64,000 nt of DNA from Heliopora coerulea (Eukaryota > Cnidaria > Anthozoa > Scleralcyonacea > Helioporidae), in assembly GCA_030142905.1 (NCBI GenBank), contig JASJOG010000100.1:372001-436000 (forward strand), written 5' to 3'. Numbering within the stretch: the stretch's first letter is position 1; each line of letters starts with the position of its first letter. Both the position numbers and the translations under genes were made by a program. The notes below the pieces were generated by a model. That model was not told where the DNA came from and searched no databases. It saw only the letters and a program-made list of their open reading frames with translations. Below, piece after piece: positions 9,601 through 19,127 of this stretch.

Positions 9601-11755
9601 TGGTTTTATGGTTCACCAGCAACTTCCATAGGTTTTTGTGAACGAGTATTGTAGTCACGGGCATGGTTACGTTCAAAATATGTCGTTTAGAAGAAGTCTC
9701 GTAGGGTAATTTTTAATTGGGAATTCGTCCTTAAGTGTGGTACAATGTAAGTGAGATAAAGTCGTTTTACACGTCGCACAATCGTCGCATTTAATTCAGA
9801 CGAATTTGATTCAGTCGATTTAATGCGACGGTTATGCGACTTATGAAACGAATTAAATTTGTCTGAAGAATTAAATGCATCAGAGACGTTTTATCCGTCA
9901 TGATCGGAAGGATACAATGTCTGAAACGCGTATTGGTTTCAGACTATGTAGCATCGTCGCATCGAATTAAATGCATAAATTATGATAGTATACGTTCTTT
10001 TTAAGTCCATGATCAAATGTTTTGTTCTTTGTCATGAGCATTGATAGTCGTTATGAAGGTTTGGAAAATGATTAAATTCGTCTAAATTAAACTCTTCGTA
10101 TGAAACGAACACACGTTTACGTCGACTAATTGACGAAACTAATATGAATTAAATTCGTCTGAATTCAATGCGACAACTGTGCCCTAAGTAGTGATCTTAT
10201 AAAGTTGTGATTCTATCATTGTAATAACTGGGAAGGTATTTGATGTGCGTCCCTGCAGATAACGGGGACAACCCTTCATGTCAGTAGAGAAAGAGTTATT
10301 AGGGTAATTCTATACTCATCCAACTAACACACTACATTTTTTAAAAACTATGCAGCTTTGTACACTATAGCACCATTCCCGTCGATACAAATATTAAATT
10401 TTTGGATGTTTACTTCGGCGAATTTCTTTAAAACGTGGTAAATAAAGCAAATAATGTGAGTGTAACAATATTATCTGATTTTTAAAATGTTTTATTGCAA
10501 ACAATTTTTTTGCATCTGCTAACTTAATTACAAAAATCTGATTCGACAACCTACTCTAATGTTTTGCAATGTTGTTCTGAAGTGAAGTATCCGTCGGGAT
10601 ATTATATTCAGAAAATTCACCGGAGAAAACCGAGGATAATGGAATTATTCTTACCATGATCTTATTTTATCGACAGAAATGAACTTAAATGAAAATCTTA
10701 TTGTAAAAGTTAAAATTGTTGGAAACTATCTTATACAAAATACTTTGTTCAAATGTAAATCTTGTATACTATTTAGTGAGCAATATTGGGATTTTTGTGA
10801 TGCCGAGTCTATTGGCAAAACTAACCTTTATTTACTCCCGATCTTTAATTGTCAAATTCTCTCCCTTTCAAGCTCCATTTAATTTAGAAGCTTAGATTAT
10901 GGGATTAAACTGCATACTTGAGGTCTTGCTCTCTTTTATGACACAGGCTAATGAGGATACCGTTTTGTCTGTACAACTGCTTAGATGTCTTAAAGCCCGT
11001 ATACACGGGCGATTTTGTACGTTGCGATTTTCATCCTGGTGTATATAATAAACTCTTGGCAGTCTACGTAGGAAAACATCCGCTTATGATTGGCTCCAGT
11101 TTATCCTCGATGGTCTCGTCAGTTAAACACATACTCCAAGATGTCAATCGCAGGGCACAAAATCACACGTGTAAACAGCCCTTTAGGAAATTAATGTGAC
11201 TCCTTTTGGCTAAAATGTTGCTTCGGTGTTGGTTTTTTTTTTTGTTTTTTTTGTTTTATGAATGTAGTTTATTGGTTAATTTATCTTGTCAAGTGATAAT
11301 TTTGTGCGTGTGCAATCCAATATTTCATATCAAACAACTCACCTTTATTTTTCCATTTATTTAAGGTGGCAAAGAAAACGTGAAAGGTAAGACTAAACTT
11401 TTCGAATTTAATAAATTTGGTATTTTCACCTGCTGATGCAACAAAGATCAGTTTGGCTTATCCTTTAATTCTTTGTTTTCGAATTTTTGTCTTGTTTGTC
11501 TATTTATAGTTGGTCTTTTTCTTTGACTGTTTGTTTGTTTGTTTGTAAGATATTTTTGTGTTAACTCGATATTTTTTATTTATTTATTTGTTTACTTGTT
11601 TGTTAGCATGTACGTCTCCCGAACTATGTAAATTTACCATCGTCACCTGCTGATACGACCAGGATAACTTTGGCTTATTTTGTTTGCTTTTTGCTTTAGG
11701 TTCCTCGTTGTTCGTGGCTATTATTGTTCCTTTGATTCTCATTACTGTATCTTAG
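577..11755 (+). CDS. ADAM-family metalloprotease, 3' half of the gene (11 exons, 5' part outside window)
   Basis: The exons are 577-687, 1269-1344, 3857-3946, 4868-4985, 5827-5883, 6015-6071, 6203-6259, 6391-6447, 8842-8898, 11366-11386 and 11700-11755. All have GT/AG borders and compatible phases, giving 251 residues to the stop. The order is the end of the ADAM cysteine-rich domain (DVLCGRIHC, then DGTKCGPNM, MCKNSKCLPVSEA and CPNNCSGNG), an EGF-like module (ICNNLGHCHCNYGF), a repeated stalk, a short linker, and a hydrophobic C-terminus ending in VS. ADAMs are secreted or membrane zinc proteases that shed ectodomains. The protease and disintegrin exons must lie upstream of base 1, so catalytic competence cannot be judged. 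Unlike most ADAMs there is no cytoplasmic tail, and the end resembles a GPI-anchor signal. The EGF part resembles the meltrin-like group (ADAM9/12/19), but I do not assign a symbol. Confidence 0.85.
1269..1344 (+). CDS. ADAM exon: cysteine-rich domain, DGTKCG segment
   Basis: The start was chosen because the acceptor TTTGTTTAG is preceded by a T-rich tract. It is also the acceptor after the in-frame TGA at 1144 that supplies the single base needed to complete the previous codon. It encodes IPGLTTGDGLDLRYAQDGTKCGPNM, with DGTxCG as in ADAM cysteine-rich domains. The donor is GTAAGT at 1345 and the exon ends in phase 0. The reading frame also stays open upstream of 1269, so an earlier acceptor is possible but would break phase. 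Confidence 0.7.
1804..2475. mobile_element. Inverted-end element with hammerhead-like motif (copy 1)
   Basis: Ends of about 145 bp are near-perfect inverted repeats (about 1804-1950 and 2325-2475), each beginning near TATAAGATAAAACAGACTCCG. Both flanks carry AAAGTGCCTTT (1793-1803 and 2476-2486), an 11-bp target duplication. The ends contain a CTGACGA...GAAA core. The interior has no ORF. It is related to 13866-14530. Confidence 0.75.
2500..2760. repeat. SINE-like dispersed repeat
   Basis: The stretch holds GGAGGAAACCGGGGTACCCG and, further on, an ATCGAACCCTAGTCACAGTGG block resembling a tRNA B box in reverse. I recall similar text as common in marine invertebrate genomes, so a tRNA-derived SINE fragment is likely. 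No boundaries are visible. Confidence 0.4.
3290..3612. repeat. Degenerate TTTCACA/TGTGAAA repeat array
   Basis: Many imperfect copies of motifs such as TTTCACACATGAAATTTTATT and GAAATTGAAACA alternate between strands. A similar array lies at 6450-6890, in a different intron of the same gene. No coding potential is seen. Confidence 0.55.
3789..3823 (-). ncRNA. Hammerhead-ribozyme-like core (Penelope-type repeat fragment)
   Basis: On the minus strand the order is CTGAAGA, a stem that can pair GAC.GCC with GGC.GTC, then GAAACGTC. This matches the CUGANGA / stem II / GAAA / GUC order of minimal hammerheads known from Penelope-like elements. One extra U follows CUGAAGA. The same motif is at 19259-19293. 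Confidence 0.35.
3857..3946 (+). CDS. ADAM exon: end of cysteine-rich domain
   Basis: A 90-bp, phase 0-0 exon follows TTTTTTCAG and is closed by GTAAGA. It reads MCKNSKCLPVSEA and then CPNNCSGNG. This is the typical ADAM run (CxxxxCLPVSE...CPNNCxGNG) leading into the EGF-like module. Confidence 0.85.
4009..4250. repeat. GT-rich degenerate minisatellite
   Basis: Imperfect units of roughly 40 bp recur around TTGTGTTTGTGTAGCATTGTG in the intron between the 3857 and 4868 ADAM exons. Strand composition is strongly skewed (G and T over A and C). Confidence 0.55.
4868..4985 (+). CDS. ADAM exon: EGF-like module
   Basis: The acceptor is CGTCCAG and the donor GTATGA. The translation starts ICNNLGHCHCNYGFRCPDC and continues through GGSLDSGN to CDCG. 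CNNxGHCHC and the GGSxDSG motif after it are hallmarks of ADAM EGF-like modules. There are more cysteines than usual after the module (CPDC, TC, CDC). The exon ends in phase 1, matching every downstream stalk exon. Confidence 0.85.
5143..5450. repeat. Intronic segment duplicated at 7030-7312
   Basis: Shared text includes TTAGATTATGTCAG, ACTCAAAAACTA, GGAATTCCAAGCTT/CGAATTCCAAGCTT and AAACAAATCATGGATTGTTG in the same order. This shows that an intron segment plus the following stalk exon was duplicated as one larger unit. Confidence 0.75.
5827..5883 (+). CDS. ADAM stalk exon, copy 1
   Basis: A 57-bp phase 1-1 exon encodes 19 residues (DINTTIRTMFQTNITPLTK) between CATCCAG and GTATGA. It is Thr-rich with two N-glycosylation sequons, NTT and NIT. 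Because it is symmetric, it can be skipped or repeated without changing frame. Confidence 0.75.
6015..6071 (+). CDS. ADAM stalk exon, copy 2
   Basis: Second copy of the 57-bp exon, 188 bp after copy 1. It is identical in sequence to copy 3. Pro at position 16 of copy 1 is Thr here, and both sequons (NTT, NIT) are kept. Confidence 0.75.
6203..6259 (+). CDS. ADAM stalk exon, copy 3
   Basis: Exact duplicate of copy 2, again 188 bp downstream. The 131-bp introns on its two sides differ by only a few bases. Splice sites are CGTCCAG and GTATGA. Confidence 0.75.
6391..6447 (+). CDS. ADAM stalk exon, copy 4
   Basis: Last exon of the 188-bp tandem array. It is slightly diverged (ends TNITTPTK), has two sequons, and uses donor GTATAA. 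Confidence 0.72.
6450..6890. repeat. Second TTTCACA/TGTGAAA repeat array
   Basis: Same motif family as 3290-3612: recurring GAAACATTTTCACA, CATTTGAAA and similar words on both strands. It sits just after the last tandem stalk exon. Confidence 0.5.
7030..7312. repeat. Copy of the 5143-5450 intronic segment
   Basis: Second member of the larger duplication that carried stalk exon copy 5. The similarity breaks off near 7312, where a transposon begins, and resumes near 8700 (AATTCCCTC...TTGAATTTCT) just before exon 8842. Confidence 0.75.
7348..8655. mobile_element. DNA transposon remnant splitting the duplicated intron
   Basis: Inverted ends share TCGCGGGTAAATTGGC (about 7367 on + and 8626-8641 on -). 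No transposase ORF is seen. It lies inside the duplicated intron segment, so it inserted after that duplication. A smaller element (about 8075-8630) makes up its right part. Confidence 0.6.
8075..8630. mobile_element. MITE, also present at 38070-38650 in reverse
   Basis: The ends are roughly inverted around GGTCTTTGCCATCCT. Internal text (TTAAGTCGCATC-like, GATTATCTGGGTC, CCTAACCTAAACCGAAA-like) matches the reverse complement of 38070-38650 over most of its length. Non-coding. Confidence 0.65.
8842..8898 (+). CDS. ADAM stalk exon, copy 5 (older duplicate)
   Basis: Still 57 bp and phase 1-1, but clearly older. It encodes DMNTTFSTEFPTSISTTTK with one sequon and nine Ser/Thr residues. It is separated from copy 4 by a duplicated stretch of intron and an inserted transposon. 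The donor is GTAAGA. An alternative acceptor lies 6 bp upstream (TTTAG). Confidence 0.7.
9758..10190. mobile_element. MITE with GTCGCATT-type inverted ends
   Basis: Left text GTCGCATTTAATTCAGACG is mirrored on the right as CGTCTGAATTCAATGCGAC, with several further internal palindromic AATTAAATTCGTCTGA words. Non-coding. Exact ends and target duplication are not clear. Confidence 0.55.
10993..11182. mobile_element. Harbinger-like MITE
   Basis: 190 bp flanked by TTA (10990-10992 and 11183-11185), with inverted ends ACACGGGCGATT / AATCACACGTGT. The interior (GGCAGTCTACGTAGG, ACTCCAAGATGTCAA) is shared with 38885-39051. Confidence 0.7.
11366..11386 (+). CDS. ADAM 21-bp microexon
   Basis: A phase 1-1 exon of 21 bp between TTTATTTAAG and GTAAGA encodes G-G-K-E-N-V-K. 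It fits the phase of both neighbours and would form the short spacer before the hydrophobic tail. Its small size makes it the least certain exon of the gene. Confidence 0.55.
11700..11755 (+). CDS. ADAM terminal exon: hydrophobic C-terminus
   Basis: The acceptor TTTTGCTTTAG is followed by GSSLFVAIIVPLILITVS and a TAG stop. The roughly 15-residue hydrophobic stretch ends the protein with no basic anchor or cytoplasmic tail. With small residues (GG, GSS) upstream it fits a GPI-attachment signal. A tail-less type I membrane anchor is the alternative. Confidence 0.65.
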
Positions 11756-12816
11756 TCAACAGAGTTCATCTGCGGGTTCTTTTACGAAATGAACTTCGAA
11801 CTAATTTTAGGAATACGATCATCTAACTATAACAGTCCATAATTCAGAAGGCGAGATATAGCCACAAATGTATAAAGGTTTGGTTGTACGACATCTATAC
11901 TAAATGAGGTCTCGATATGTCTTGAATTTTAAATCGTCTAGCTAGGGAAGTTGTGGTAATTGTGTTAGGATTTTGCAGAAGAGGGCGGAATGCTTCTGAT
12001 GGCTGACATACATAGGAATTTGTCTAGGAATAACATTTATTTGGTTTGATGCAAAGATTTTTGAAACGTTGACGAAACGTTTTTCTTACTTATTTACCTT
12101 TATGGAGAGAGTCCCAAACGATCTGAGATCTCATGTTTTTATTCTTTCACGTGTCGCCGCTTTAACGCATCAAATGTAGGCACTCATATGACCAAATAGC
12201 ACCCCGCTATTTGGTCATATGAGTGCCAGTCAGATCATTTGTTATAAAACATGTAACGTCTTCTTTATCTAGCACCTTTAACACAACTTTCCGTAACAGG
12301 CCATACGGCACCTGTTGATGACTTTAAAATATTTTCCGCCTTTTCTTCTCCTTGTGAACTTTTCTGAAAGAGAAAACCTCTTAATTTCCACACTCAAATC
12401 CAGTTTGAATGTCATTGTCAGCTCCGTTCCTTTATGCTTGTTTTGAGTTTTCGCACAATCAATTCTGCTATTACACTGTTTGTAATTAAAAAAAATTCAT
12501 GTAATACATCGTATAGGCGAAGGAGTGTCTGATGTGATTTCCAAACACGGAGAAGTAGTTTGAGAAATGAGAACATAGCTGTGTATTTTTGACCATCTTT
12601 GACGTGCGTCGAAACGTGATTAAACACGACTTTAGAGAGTGTATTTGCTTCACAAAAGAATCTGTATGTAAGTAAAAGACAAAGTGTAAAATTGTCAAAC
12701 TTTTTCGCCAATTAAGGTCGCATTTCCAAACTACTTCTCTGTACTAATTTTTTTCTTGTTTTCCTCATGATAATGATTTATTGATGAGCTTGGTAATTAT
12801 TTATTTAATTATATTA
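11756..12816. other. ADAM 3' flank, no further gene seen
   Basis: The probable 3' UTR and flank of the ADAM gene. Apart from the hairpin at 12179-12227 I see no conserved coding text. Short ORFs on the minus strand (12418-12711) have no recognisable features. No clear AATAAA was found close to the stop. Confidence 0.4.
12179..12227. other. Perfect 22-bp stem, 5-nt loop hairpin
   Basis: Arms 12179-12200 and 12206-12227 are exact reverse complements (arm begins GGCACTCATATGACC), with loop ACCCC. Pairing stops abruptly at both outer ends. It lies 424 bp after the ADAM stop codon. It may be a tiny palindromic insertion, a 3' UTR structure or a small-RNA precursor. Confidence 0.8.
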
Positions 12817-13364
12817 CAGTGGAACCTCTAATTAGCGGGTACTTTACGGGATCAATACAAGTGTCCGCTGTTTAGAGGGTTTTCTATTTTTAGAGGTAAA
12901 ACGACAAAAAAGAGTATACATATGCTCTATTATGCCTATTTCCATCGTTGTCTATTTCCAAGTGTCCGTTGTCCTATCGAAGATAATCTTTCTCAGAACC
13001 TAGTTTCCGCAATAATTCACAAGGAACAGGTCGTTTTACAACGTTATTTTAACAGCCCATAGACACGCTTGACTTGCTTACAGTTAAAAACTACAGCCTG
13101 TTTTAAAACCTACAACCTGTTTTAAAGCTTTTACGCTTGTTCATCACATAGTTAATAGAAAAGGGAAACCCTGTCTCCTCTTTCCATTAACTATATTCAT
13201 CATTAATCATTATAGCTAAGGAGCTCCAATCTCCCACAGTTCGTAGTCTGTTGTATGGAGGTGTCCACTGTATAGAGGATTTTTATGGTGATTTTATAAC
13301 ACTGGGAGCTGGAAAGTGTCTGTTGTCCATTGTGTGGAGGTGTCCGCTATTAGAGGTTCCACTG
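12817..13364. mobile_element. pogo/Tc1-type MITE
   Basis: It begins CAGTGGAACCTCTAATTAGCGG and ends with the inverse CGCTATTAGAGGTTCCACTG, the CAGTnGAACCTC end type of pogo/Tigger-related elements. The interior repeats GTGTCCGCT/GTGTCCGTTGTCC text. TA precedes the left end; the right flank is CA. Confidence 0.65.
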
Positions 13365-13865
13365 CAGTTGTAAATATAAATTTTTTCTAAATGCTCCTAT
13401 TAGTTATTTATTAGTATTTGAAATTATTGAGGAACGGAAGCCTTTCTCGAAACTGATTTTCCAAGGGCTGTGTTAAAACTATAGACAAGTGATTGTCTAA
13501 AAATGCTTAAATATCATTAACTAATACCGCAGAACTACATATAAATATAAATTGTCTGTAATGGACTTTGCAACCTAGAACGACTGTTATATTATGTCCT
13601 CAACAAGTATAAGATCTTTGACAGCTTTCTTAAACTCAAATAAGGCATAATTGTAAACCTCATTTAAAATCTTGTCTTCAATTTTATTTCAAGACACTGC
13701 TGCTGTATATGAAAAACATCTTTAAAGAAAATTGTTTTTCTATTTTACCAACGATAATTTAGTGCCATTACTACGCAATAATGCTAATTACAGTTTTGAC
13801 ATTTTTAACAAGTTTTGTTAGATAGCTAGGTGCATTACCCTTTAACAATTATAAATTAATACGGG

Positions 13866-14530
13866 ATAAAACATATTCCGAAGAGGAACATCTTAAAAAC
13901 GCAGAATATGAGTCAAAATCAAGACGAAAGTTGAATCAATAATATTTCTGTTTTATTTCAAAACTATCATCAGACAAATTAAAATTACATCGGGTACGCA
14001 GAGTTTATATATAAATAGGAGGACGACATCATTCTGAATAAACCTAATTAACATAACTATAAACCGAGATTGATAAAGCAATTGAGTGGAACGGAAATGG
14101 GTGTCAAGGTGGTGAAAATAGTAAATGACTGTGGAGAAGAGGCGGTGAGAATCAGGAAAATAGTACAAGTTCTTTACTGGCCTTAAGACCAACATTCAAT
14201 TCAGGAGAATTAAACTTAATGCAAAGAGCTTCTAAGAATAACAGTTCGCTAGGTGAATAATATTTACATGAACGAATGATTTTATTTTTAAAGTTGTTGA
14301 AGACGAGGTTTCTAATATTAGAAGAAATGTTGCTAATCGAAGAAGTGTCACGTAAGCGGTCAAATCAAATTTTTGATTAATTAATTAATTAATTGCTCGA
14401 TGTAATTTTAATTGGTCTGATGATGGTTTTGAAATAAAACCGAAATATTACTGATTCAACTTTTGTTTTGATTTTGACTCGTATTCTGAGTTTTCATGAT
14501 GTTCCTCTTCGGAATATGTTTTATCTTGTA
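13866..14530. mobile_element. Inverted-end element with hammerhead-like motif (copy 2)
   Basis: Ends of about 130 bp are inverted (GATAAAACATATTCCGAAGAGG on the left, CCTCTTCGGAATATGTTTTATC on the right). The right end carries CTGATGA...GAAATATT (14417-14449). Interior words such as TTAATGCAAAGAGCTTCTAA align with copy 1 (1804-2475), so the two form one family. Confidence 0.7.
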
Positions 14531-14539
14531 TTTTTTCAA

Positions 14540-15500
14540 ATTGTCGGCTGGCTCTGGCTTTTAATACATTACGGGTTCATGATCATCGAGAGATTTGCTA
14601 ATGTGTTCCTATTTTAAATAATTAAAGATTTCTGTGGGTCGTACATCAAAATTTGGCCCTCTACTGATTCGACAGGCAAGTTTTTGTAATTTGGATAGTA
14701 TTTTACATATAGGCATTGTTACTACCATGTCATAAAGTAGAACAATAGTTAAAATAAGGCAATTATAATGAATTATATGTAGTTTTTTGCGATATAAATT
14801 GTTTATTTCTTATTCGTGTGATATTTTTAGAAAATTTACTGCCTATTTCATCATTTTGTTTAACCAACTTTAACTAATCATTAATAATTATACAAACAAC
14901 TTGTTCCATTTTTTTTACCTGTCTGATTATCTGATTCCAAGTAGCTATATCAGGGTCCTTATGTGTAAGTATCTCCAATCTTCGTTGTGAGCCAACAATC
15001 CTGTGCTCGATGATATCCGTGTTAAATGTTATTTTGTTTGCTAGTAATCAATTGCGGACCTTAGGTAGATCGAGATTTAGTTTTTACGTGATTTCAAAGT
15101 TTTACTTGCCCTCTCAAGGCAAGTTTATATCATAGGCAAATAATACTACATCCGTGGTTTCCAAACAATTTGGCAAGTCATATATATGAATAAGGAAGAT
15201 GGTGCAAGATACGTCGAAACTGTAATTAATTTGAGGAATACTTTGTATAATCACGATGGCTTTATTTCGTGTTTTGGGATGAGTACTAATATAACCGTAA
15301 GATTAATACTATTTGTTCAGTCAAACGCTTACATATTGCATAGTATGATTTATATGTACAATTAAGGAATTTATTGATTTGACCAACATATTTACTGTAA
15401 TAAGCACGTCCTCAAAATTCAATACCGTCAATGTCGACATGATGAAGCTATTAAACAACAAATCTGTTCCACTGACACAGGCAATAACGTTCGTAAAGAC
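14540..15500 (-). pseudogene. Decayed LINE reverse-transcriptase fragment
   Basis: On the minus strand the text reads in shifting frames like the C-terminus of CR1/L2-type reverse transcriptases. SKLQKLACRISRGPNFDVRP (14.6-14.75 kb) corresponds to the [11 protein letters not shown] block of the better preserved LINEs here. EHRIVGSQ (about 14.98-15.01 kb) corresponds to EYMIIGS. Many stops and frameshifts interrupt it. Confidence 0.55.
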
Positions 15501-17008
15501 GCTTAGAATACATTCTACTGTTTGGTTTTCTAATCAACTGCTCGAAATGCTATAATATCCCAATAACAAGGCTTGCCTTTGTCCTGAAACGTAATTCCTA
15601 AAATCCTTAGGTATGTTTTTAATTTTTTTATGTCTTTATTAATTTAATCAATTAATTTATTAATTTACTTACTTACTTATCTATTTATTTATTTATCGGT
15701 TTAGCGAAAGAAAGAGCTCCCCATGAAAATTCGTGTCTATTTCACGCTTTGTGGGGATGTTGTTCCAAACGTTGTTACAATTTATTTGATTTTATAGATT
15801 GTTTTTGTGATTTGGCTTCTGTTTGCAACTGGGTATTTAAATTTGGAAGGAATGGAAATGAATAGAAATTTTCGCTGAAATTAAATTAAAACATGAACAG
15901 CTGATAGGGTTGAAGAAAAAAACTAGCGTTAAAATAAATTAACTCAATGCGGACAAAACGAATGTACGGTCGCTTACTTTTGAAACCCACATCTTTACTT
16001 TAGAATGTCAGGAGCTCTCTCTGAGTCGCTTCCTTTCCACTGTCTCCTGCCTTCTTTAATTCCCATTCCTCTTGTTTTCCTTTCTTTTCTTTCTCCTACC
16101 ATCATCCCTTTTATTTCCGTTCTTCCATTTAAATTCCCTTCTTCCAATCATAAATTTCTACTTTTTTCCGTACCTTTTTCCCTTCCAAATCTTCTTAATA
16201 CTTTCTTTCTATTTCTTTCTTTGTCCGAAAAACGTTCAAAATAAATTTGCGCACAAATTGCGGGAATGTAACGTAGCAAGGCTTGTTTGTATAGAATCAC
16301 GACCCCTTTACTTTAATGGTTTAGTACCATCTCCTTTCTATTTTTACTATATGCACTATTGGGGTGTGAAAAACACCAAGAATTCGGGCAAAAATACTCA
16401 GAGTTGGCATTAAGTTCAGGACAAACATTGTCTTATAAATTTAAAACAAAAAAAGCTTTCTCAACGAAAATCCGCTTGGAATAACTTTAATTTAGAATAA
16501 ACGCATACTAAGCAAACTTTCACTGGACATGCACAATCAATATGGATTAGAAACGTCCTGATCAGTTATCATATGGATGTGTGGCATAGTCATTTGAGTA
16601 AACCAATGGCTATGAAAAAAAATAAAATAAAATGGACCGGTCAGAAAGCAAGTCAGCCAAAGAAAACCCGTCAAATATTCTAGCCTACATGCGGACGAAT
16701 GTCAAGTGATCGGACAGGCCGCGAAACTAATGGTTCTGGTAAAGCAGACACACGTCAAGAGAAAGGGACGATACGGCTTGAAAATCCCAAATAAAATACA
16801 ACTTTATCAATATGGGCGATCAATATTCCATCGAATGGCTGAAAACAAAGGTGAAGATTGAAGGCTATGAACTCCGCTAATGTGCTGCACTGGGTAGTCT
16901 CATTTTCTAAGGATTATGGCTTTGAAATGATTGCCGTAAATAAATAAGTTTCTAGGTGAACGCGTAACACAATAACACCATATGCACTGCTAAATTGTTT
17001 ATCCCAGT

Positions 17009-17115
17009 GCCCGATATATCGGACACCTAAGAACAAAATAACCAGTGAGAGAGCAAAGCAAAAACAAAGAGAGAACAAAGAGAAAAAAAATTCAAGCGTT
17101 AAAGGGTTAATTTTC
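17009..17115 (-). mobile_element. Small TTAACCCTTTAACGC-type repeat
   Basis: On the minus strand it starts TTAACCCTTTAACGCTTGAA, has a T/C-rich middle, and reaches TTAGGTGTCCGATATATCGG. It matches the element at 20868-20994, so this is a dispersed family. Confidence 0.55.
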
Positions 17116-17298
17116 ATAGGTTGCAATAAAGGTCGCCATTAAAAGCAAAAAGAGTCTTACTTGATATTTCCTGGCCGCCACAATAAAAATAACTCTATGG
17201 GACATCGCAAAGGTGGCCGTGGCAGCTTAGTAGAGGTAGCCGTTTACTAGAGGATCACTTTATAGTAAATTAACGACAGAACAGAAACTTTTCATAAT

Positions 17299-17391
17299 TA
17301 ATCTGACACTGCCGAAGTCAACTGAAATATGTTCGCTGAAAAGTCCGGCTCGAGTCAACATTTTGCAGTTGACGTCGGCAGTGTCAGATTA
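17299..17391. repeat. Inverted repeat, 26-bp arms
   Basis: Arms 17299-17324 and 17366-17391 pair with only one or two mismatches (CTGACACTGCCGAAGTCAAC against GTTGACGTCGGCAGTGTCAG). The spacer is about 41 bp. It lies inside what may be a TA-type MITE ending at 17532. Confidence 0.65.
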
Positions 17392-19127
17392 TCATGACAA
17401 GTTCCTGTTCGTGTATATCTCTGAGAATGATTCTGAAATAGAATTAAGGAGAGAATATTCGGGACTTTGATAAGTGGCCGTTGAATAGAGAGAGGCCGCT
17501 TAATAGGGGGCTGCTTAATAGGAGTTTGACTGCATAAATTTATCACACTGACGCTCAAATATATTGACTTTCAATTAAATGAACGTGTTTCTTCATAAAC
17601 CGTCGTCACTTAGCGCTCAAATTTTTATATTGAAATATATCCGCTTTTTATTATGAATATATCTACCCCAATCTGAGTGGGGGTTTAATCAAGGCTTGGT
17701 TAATATGTTATTTTAGTATTTTTTTTTTATTTAATTTCTCGATGTAACAACTTTATCCTTTACCCAGGCATACGTCTTTACTGTCCCTGTGAGTCATGAG
17801 GAATTGATATTAAGATAACAAAACATATACTCTAATTGCAATGTGAAAACGATCCTTTTTGACGAGTAGCAATGTACTATCCTCAGTCCGAGCAGATGCA
17901 GCAAAATGACCTTTCTCACTCGGTACGTTTTTCGATATTCTTTGCACTAAGAATGTCACTTTAAGAATCCGCCATCTTTTAGAGCGGGGTGGAATCACCA
18001 AGTGTGATATATGAATAGATTTCCATTCAATACACGTATATGTCACAAATCTCCCAGTTCCGTCACAACTTTATCGAAGTAGTTGTGATAAGTTTATCCT
18101 AGAGGTGAACCGCCAAAAAATCCCCAAGATCAATCATATCTTGCATCGATCTCACTCAGATCTCTGAGTGCCACGTGAAGATGGACCTCATGCAGCTGGC
18201 GTATTTAAATACTTCAATTGGTCTACACGTTTTTTTTTATATAAGAACACTGCACTGCAAGGAAACCCTTGAACGTTCTTAGTTTTTCCCACTTTGAAGC
18301 CTAAAAATGTTCTTAAGATGTTCTTAGAAATAACAAAACGAGTGACCATGTGCTTCGTGTCTTTGAACGATTTAAGGTTTCGCAACATTATTAACACATA
18401 AATAACGGTTCTTTCTAGCGAAAGTGTAAAGAACTTGATTGTTTATTCTCACAATAACACAGTAGCTTTACTCAAGTAGTGTAAAAAAGCAGGATATCCT
18501 ACTTGATAATATATTGCAGTGATTTTCGTACGCGTTATAACACAGTTCTATTATAATCTTATGTTAACTTGAAAAAGGAAAAGAAAATAATTAGAGAAAT
18601 ATGAATCAAAGATGTTTGATTTTTCAAAATATATTCTTAGATACAAACCCGTTTGAAGCCTAGAATGTTATAAACTTGTTCTAAATTTTTGGGCTATCAA
18701 AGCCTTATGTTCTTATATCGTTTATTCTTATAAAAAAAACCCGTGTAGAATCAATAGATGTACCTAACCCCCACACGTAAGAGATATAAATTTCCCTGAG
18801 TTTTTGATGAAAAATGTAGACCTTGTTCTTTCAATGCCTTGAGGATAGGGAATTGACCAATACAGTATTTTAGTAAATAAGTAAAGTAAAGGCCGGGACA
18901 CACGGTATACACAACATTCCGTACAAAGTTCCAGCAATTACGAAATAGCGTAGACGGGTATAACATTTTAAGGCAGCTGATCAGTTTAGTATCAGCGTCA
19001 GGGTAAGCAATCAAGGAATGAATGTCAGAATACGTTTAGAAGGAGGATTTTACTACTCTATAGCTCCACTAGGTTGTTTTCTCATATTTCTCTATTTTTA
19101 AGTGTTCTCTTTTTACCATTCAGCAGG

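Noticed and set aside
16005..16413. Phe/Leu/Ser-rich ORFs
   Set aside because: They arise from a pyrimidine-rich run; no membrane-protein family recognised.
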